A stretch of DNA of 64,000 bases, taken from positions 20,146,721 through 20,210,720 of the forward strand of contig NW_025062479.1 of NCBI RefSeq assembly GCF_000002995.4. Direction: 5' to 3'. This DNA comes from Brugia malayi (Eukaryota > Nematoda > Chromadorea > Rhabditida > Onchocercidae). Position numbers and translations under genes: made by a program. The first letter of the stretch is position 1; the number at the start of each line of letters is the position of its first letter. Shown here piece by piece: positions 58,661-64,000 of this stretch. The notes beneath the pieces are model-generated. The model worked only from the letters and a program-made list of their open reading frames with translations, did not search any database and had not been told where the DNA came from.

Positions 58661-61600
58661 GAAATAAAAAAAAGAAGAAGAAATTTATAATTATCTTTTT
58701 TTTTTTTTTTTTTGTTAGAAAAAAAGCATAACAAATTAATAAATGATCAGAAAATAAAACTGAAATTAGTGATGAAAATTTAAGAATTCGTTTGATTTTT
58801 GAAATAAAATATTAGAGTAAAGAATAGTTATATTAATACGAATTACTGTAAATTGACACAATCGGTAATAAATTGAGTAAGTGAAATATAAATTTGGATA
58901 TATTTAAAAGATATGCAAATGAGAAGAATCAAAATAAAACTTCTTTTTTAAATTAATGGAAAAAGAGAAAGAAAAGAAATTGCTGTTAATGCAAACGTGA
59001 AGAATGAAATGTCATTTCTAAAATTTTGTAAATTATCGAAATAATTTCCTTAAATGAATGTCATCCATTAATGATTCCTTTTTCACTTCTTTGTTGTTTT
59101 TTTTTCTTTTTGTTTATTAGTTCCGAAATTCAATTTATGTTAAAATGAAATTTTATGTCAAAATATAAGAAAAAAGACAAAATTATGAATGTTGCTGAAC
59201 GAAATGAAAATTAATGTACATCTTGTTTTTTTATTAATACGTGAACAATCTAAGATGGATTGTTTACAGACACACAAAAAAAAAGGAACGGAAAATTTAT
59301 TGTTCCGAAAAAAAAAATTAATTCACATTTTCATCAGATCTATAAATATTTATTTATACAATCATTATCTTTCTAAAATTTTCACATTTTTTTTTTTCAC
59401 TCATTACTTTGAACTATTAATTTTTTGATTTTTCTTAAAAATTTTTTTGTTAAAAATTTTTTGATGTTCAAATAGTTTTTGCTTTTAAATCAATAAAATT
59501 GAAATTGATTTAGAAGAAAGAAATAGAAATTTTAGCAAATATATTTAATGATCTTATGCTATATTTGAAATATCCAATGTGATTTTTAGTTTTCAAAACT
59601 TTCTTTTTCCTTTTTAACAAATAAAATTTTAATGATTAATCAGGAACTTATATTTAAAATTTCAAATAATCATTCACATTCATAAATAAGCATATAGATG
59701 CGCATAATATCATATTTGATTTGATCATAAATTGATTGAATCGATTAAATGATGAATTAAAAGAAATAAACTTAGTGCAATGAAGAACTGGGTAATATAT
59801 GTACAATTAATTTCAACTTTATATATATTTGATTAATTTAAATAAAACTATGCAAATGTTGAAATAGTTGAACAAAGTAAAGTGGTTAACAATTTATGCT
59901 TATTTTATCAGAAAGAAAGAAGCAAGGCTGGAATATTAAGCAAAAAAGCATTAACTTTCGTAAATGACAAATTTATTAAGACGTAACGCAAAACTAACTA
60001 ATCTTAATTCTATGATAAAATGATATTGTAACTTTACTAATATTCAATAATTTCATTACACAGGCATAAGAATAATTCTATGATAAATGATAAATTCAAT
60101 AAGAGATGCAACGTGATTTTATATGTATTATATATTTGTTAATGATGTAAAAAGAAAATCAAGTTTTATAAAAGAGGTAAGGTAACGTATATAAATGAAA
60201 CACGTTTTTACGCTGATATTATTAATTCATAAAAAGAAATCTAAAATTTTATTCAAGGCAGCAATTGATATAAGGTAATTCCAGTAAGTCTTATTAATAA
60301 ATATCTATCAGAAACAGAAATATTTTCATTTGAAAAAAAGCAAAAACAAAAAACAAAACAGAACAAAAGAACAAAATTATTTCATTTATATACAAATAAA
60401 TTTCTTCCATTGTTTTGTTGTATTTATATAATTTTCAAAATGTTGAAATTATTCGCCAAATAAATCACACCAATTTTTTTTCATAATGCTTAATTGACCA
60501 TAAAATTAAGAATTATTGAATAACAAATTTACGAAAAAAAAAAGAAAAAAAAAGAGGAAAACACATTTTTTTTTTCTAAAAAAAAGCATAAATTATTAAT
60601 AATAATTTTAAAAAATTAAAAATAATTAAATCTTATTTTTGCTCTAAAAATCAGACGATAATATTACTTAATGACCATTAGTCAATATGAATTATTAACT
60701 TTTTTTTCTTAAGAGAGGAAAAAAAATTGATTACATTTTCTTACATCATTAAAAGAATGAATGAAATGAGAATGATTGAATGAAATATTTCAACATAGGC
60801 TATATCAAATATCCGGTATTTTCTGCCGTTTTCACCCGATCGAATATGAGCGTAAATTCATCAAACATTTTCATCTTAATCAAATCCGGGATTCTTTCTA
60901 TTTTCTCCGTCGTAGACAAAGCAATTCATCAAAATTTTCATTTAATTTATCACAAATGAATGACGTCCGTCAATACTATAGTTAAATTATGATCGTAAAT
61001 ATTATTTGTTTTAATTAATAATTAAGGAGAGCAGAATTTCCTCATCAGTGCTAATATTTAATATAAAGTTTACAAAATTAGCTAATATTAAATATTATAT
61101 TACCTAACAACTGATTAAATTTATATAAAAATTATCTTAACACTACCATCATTGCATATAATTAAAATTCATGACCTGTTCACATGAAATATCTGATGAT
61201 GAGAGTATCATATATTAACTTATCATAATATAAACTAAATATTCAGTTTTTGATAGTTCTGTTTAAAAAAGAAATAATAAATAAAAGTTGAATGTTTAAA
61301 GTTTATACTGCATTAGAAAATTTTCTTGAATTAAATTTTTTAATCTAAATCAAACTCTAATCTTAGAGAAATCACGGTAAAATGATAGCAAATAAAGTGA
61401 ATTGAAAGAAAAATAAAATACTTAAATAATACGAAATACTTATGCCATAGCTTATGCTAACTGATTTCTCCAACTGATAGCACTAACCGGGCCACATTGA
61501 ATATAAATTGTCTTGATTTTTCAATTTTTTTTTTTTTTAAAAAAAACAAAACAATTTAAAAATATTTTCAGATCATAGAGTGTTAATGAAGAAATTAAAT

Positions 61601-64000
61601 GGTTGAATATTAGAAAAAAAAAAAAAAAAACGAAAAACAAATAACACTTCAAAGATATTAATTAATTCTAACTGAGATTATATATATATATATGCATATT
61701 AAAAAAAAAAAGAATTATTCATCAAGTGAACAGTGTTCGGATCATTGTTTAGTAATGAGGATGGACCTGTTTCTGTACAAATCATTCTTGTAATAACATT
61801 AAATTTCAAAAAGAAAAAAAAAATGCCCGAAGGCAAAATGACATGTAAATTGCCCATCTTATCTTCATCCTCAATTCATATCACTCATTATTATTCATTC
61901 CATTCAATACAGATAATCTCAAAAAAAGAAGAAGAAAAAAGAAAGAAAAAAAACTCTGGGAAAAAACCTGAAAAAATGAAATTAAAACAAAGTAATGAAA
62001 TTTTAGTATACAATTTGTTGAAATCTTTTTTAGTATTCCTCATATAAAATTCAATACTTTAGAGCCTTTTTTTTTTCTTACATATATTTGAAATTAAATT
62101 TGGATAAAAAACGAGAAAAAAAACTTTTCGGAGTAAATTTCGTCCTGTTCGAGAATAAATTGCTTCAGGCGCAATGCAATTTCTTCTGATTAACAATGAA
62201 TGACCATTTACTTTTTAATTATTTACAATTAATGCAATTTGTTGTTGTAATTTAAGTTAGTTACACAATAATTGATATCAGAAAATGTTTGCTAAGATGA
62301 ATGCTGCAGTTTGTTCTTGCAAACATACTTTTCCGTCAATATGTATTTCAGATTGAGCGTTTGATGATTTATTATTAATTAAGAACCTGATTCGACATTA
62401 TGATCAGGTATGTTCAGTGATTTGTTCCGAATCTAATTTCTTGTTTTTTTTTTTTTTTTTTTTTTTTTAATCCCTTAAAAAAAGACTATTTACAATTTCA
62501 TTTAAATGAAAAAAGAATGGAAATATCCCGTGATACATTGTTTTAAAATTCAAAATAGCCTAAATAGTTTATCTTGAACTGCTTAGAAAAAATTTTTTAA
62601 AAAAAAAAAATGAAAATTTATCCAAAAAGGATAATCTGCTTATGCATAGATGAACAAAATTATTACGCCATTGTTTTTCATTTTTATTGTTTTAATTGCA
62701 AAAATTTTTAGATAAAATAAATATAGCTTTACCTAAACAAATTTTTAAGAGAAAAATAAAATAAAAATAGAAAAAATAAAGAAAAGGATAACGAATTACA
62801 AATTACAAAATATATGAATTGTCATTAACTACTGATCAAATTAATTTTTAAAAGAGTGAAAAATCAATAAAATTAGTAAAAATCACAAAATTGAAAAAGA
62901 GTAAAAAAAATGAAGTGAACAAATGTAATGAAATTTACAAATTCACATATTGTTGTCTCGAAATGATAACATTTCATTACTTTTGTTAGCATTTCTTCTA
63001 TCACACCATCATTCACAGCCATTATCATATCATTGAAAAGAAATATGAGAACAATAATAATAGTAATAAACAATAACGATCAACGAGAATAATGACAACA
63101 ACAACAACAACAACAACACAGATGAGAGTAACAATAATAAAAAGGAATGGAATAAACTTTTCCTTCCCTTCTTACTCCTTATAAACTTTCTTACTATATA
63201 AATATTATTAAATAAATTGACGTTTACACCTACAGTTATTTATATAAGAATATGTATGTGAATGTGTTCGCACACATAAATCATAAAAAGAACGAAATGA
63301 TTAGTTCCATTCAACAGGTTTCAATGTTGTGACCAATGCGACACTTTATATCATCTAATTTTTGATGTAATCTCTTCACGGGTATTATCATCATCCAATC
63401 ATCAATCCTTCTCTCATAGAATTTCTTGTCTATCATCAAAATAATAATAATAAAAAAAAAAAAAAGAAAGAAGGAGAAATGGTAGAAAAAAGACAGAAAA
63501 AAAAGGGCGAAAATTGCTGATAGTTATTAGTAGTTATTGAATAAAATATGGCAGTTACCTCAGAATATTACTTTCTTTTTCTTCATTGTCATTTATTTAT
63601 TTGTTATAAATTATTATTTTTTTTATTGTTATTTTATTATTATTATTACTATTATTCCTGGATATATAGTGGATAATTACGATTATAATTATTGAATATA
63701 CGTGGCCTGAAACGAGTGCACAGTATAAAACAGGATTGAAAATTTCCTTCATTTGTCTGTTTGTCTTTTCTAATAATGTTTATCATTCCGAAGTGTTATT
63801 TCCTGTATTCAATTATTTTGCTTTTGCATTTTCTTGACCGATTAATTTATTCATTCATCAAGAATTAAGGAATAACAGAAGTTGACATCACTAATAGAGG
63901 GAAAAAAACGAAGGAGCAAAATTATGTGTAACAGAAATGAAATTATGAAAAATTTAATTTATCTTAGGAATATCTGCTAATGACAACAAAATGTACAGAG
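58661..64000. other. Gene-poor AT-rich right end
   Basis: Poly-A/T runs, ATA/ATT-rich sequence, a CAA repeat at about 63097-63117. Only one coding-like patch (60798-60985) and no recognisable gene. Should include the collagen promoter near 58.7-59.5 kb. Confidence 0.6.
60798..60985 (+). other. Orphan coding-like exon, unidentified
   Basis: After an acceptor-like ATTTCAACATAG a GC-richer frame runs 62 codons to TAG (motifs include ISGIFCRFHPIEYERKFIKH and YFLRRRQSNSS). The surroundings are far more AT-rich and have no matching upstream exon I can find. Could be the last exon of an unseen plus-strand gene, or a gene remnant. Confidence 0.25.

Overview
This is eukaryotic DNA from a nematode, most likely a filarial worm of the Brugia/Wuchereria type. 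The evidence: very AT-rich sequence with long A/T runs, intron-dense genes, GT...AG introns mostly ending in TTTCAG or TTTTAG, trans-splice-like acceptors a few bases ahead of start codons, a cuticle collagen, and a trehalose-6-phosphate phosphatase whose length (492 aa) and catalytic residue numbers (D213, D424) agree with what I recall of the Brugia malayi enzyme. The species assignment is from memory, not from a search.

Layout. 36-7986 (-): DNA topoisomerase II, 22 exons, with the C-terminus off the left edge. 10350-19890 (-): site-1 protease (S1P/MBTPS1), 26 exons, complete. 20764-24429 (-): trehalose-6-phosphate phosphatase (gob-1 type), 9 exons, plus an alternative first exon and possible distal 5' exons. 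29790-38498 (-): an F-box protein with LRR-like repeats, 14 exons. 42907-49753 (-): MCM3, 18 exons. 51660-53349 (+): ribosomal protein S8, 4 exons, followed closely by a possible second cistron. 56169-58637 (-): a cuticle collagen, 5 exons. 58638-64000 is almost empty. All exon chains for the seven main genes were joined by hand, and every junction keeps the reading frame.

Functions. Topoisomerase II and MCM3 are both S-phase chromosome genes, and each has an E2F-like site upstream. S1P is a Golgi/ER protease, and the phosphatase and collagen are nematode-typical metabolic and cuticle genes. Nothing suggests these genes form one pathway; the spacing (1.7-5 kb) argues against an operon, except possibly right after rps-8.

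The most interesting unexplained items are: an in-frame alternative terminal exon that would make a soluble S1P; a phase-compatible second first exon for the phosphatase; a candidate small plus-strand gene with an 11-nt microexon at 39605-41461; a candidate secreted peptide or second cistron after rps-8; a possible H/ACA snoRNA in an rps-8 intron; a GC-AG intron in topoisomerase II; and a decayed collagen exon fragment inside a collagen intron. I saw no CRISPR, prophage, transposase, tRNA or rRNA.
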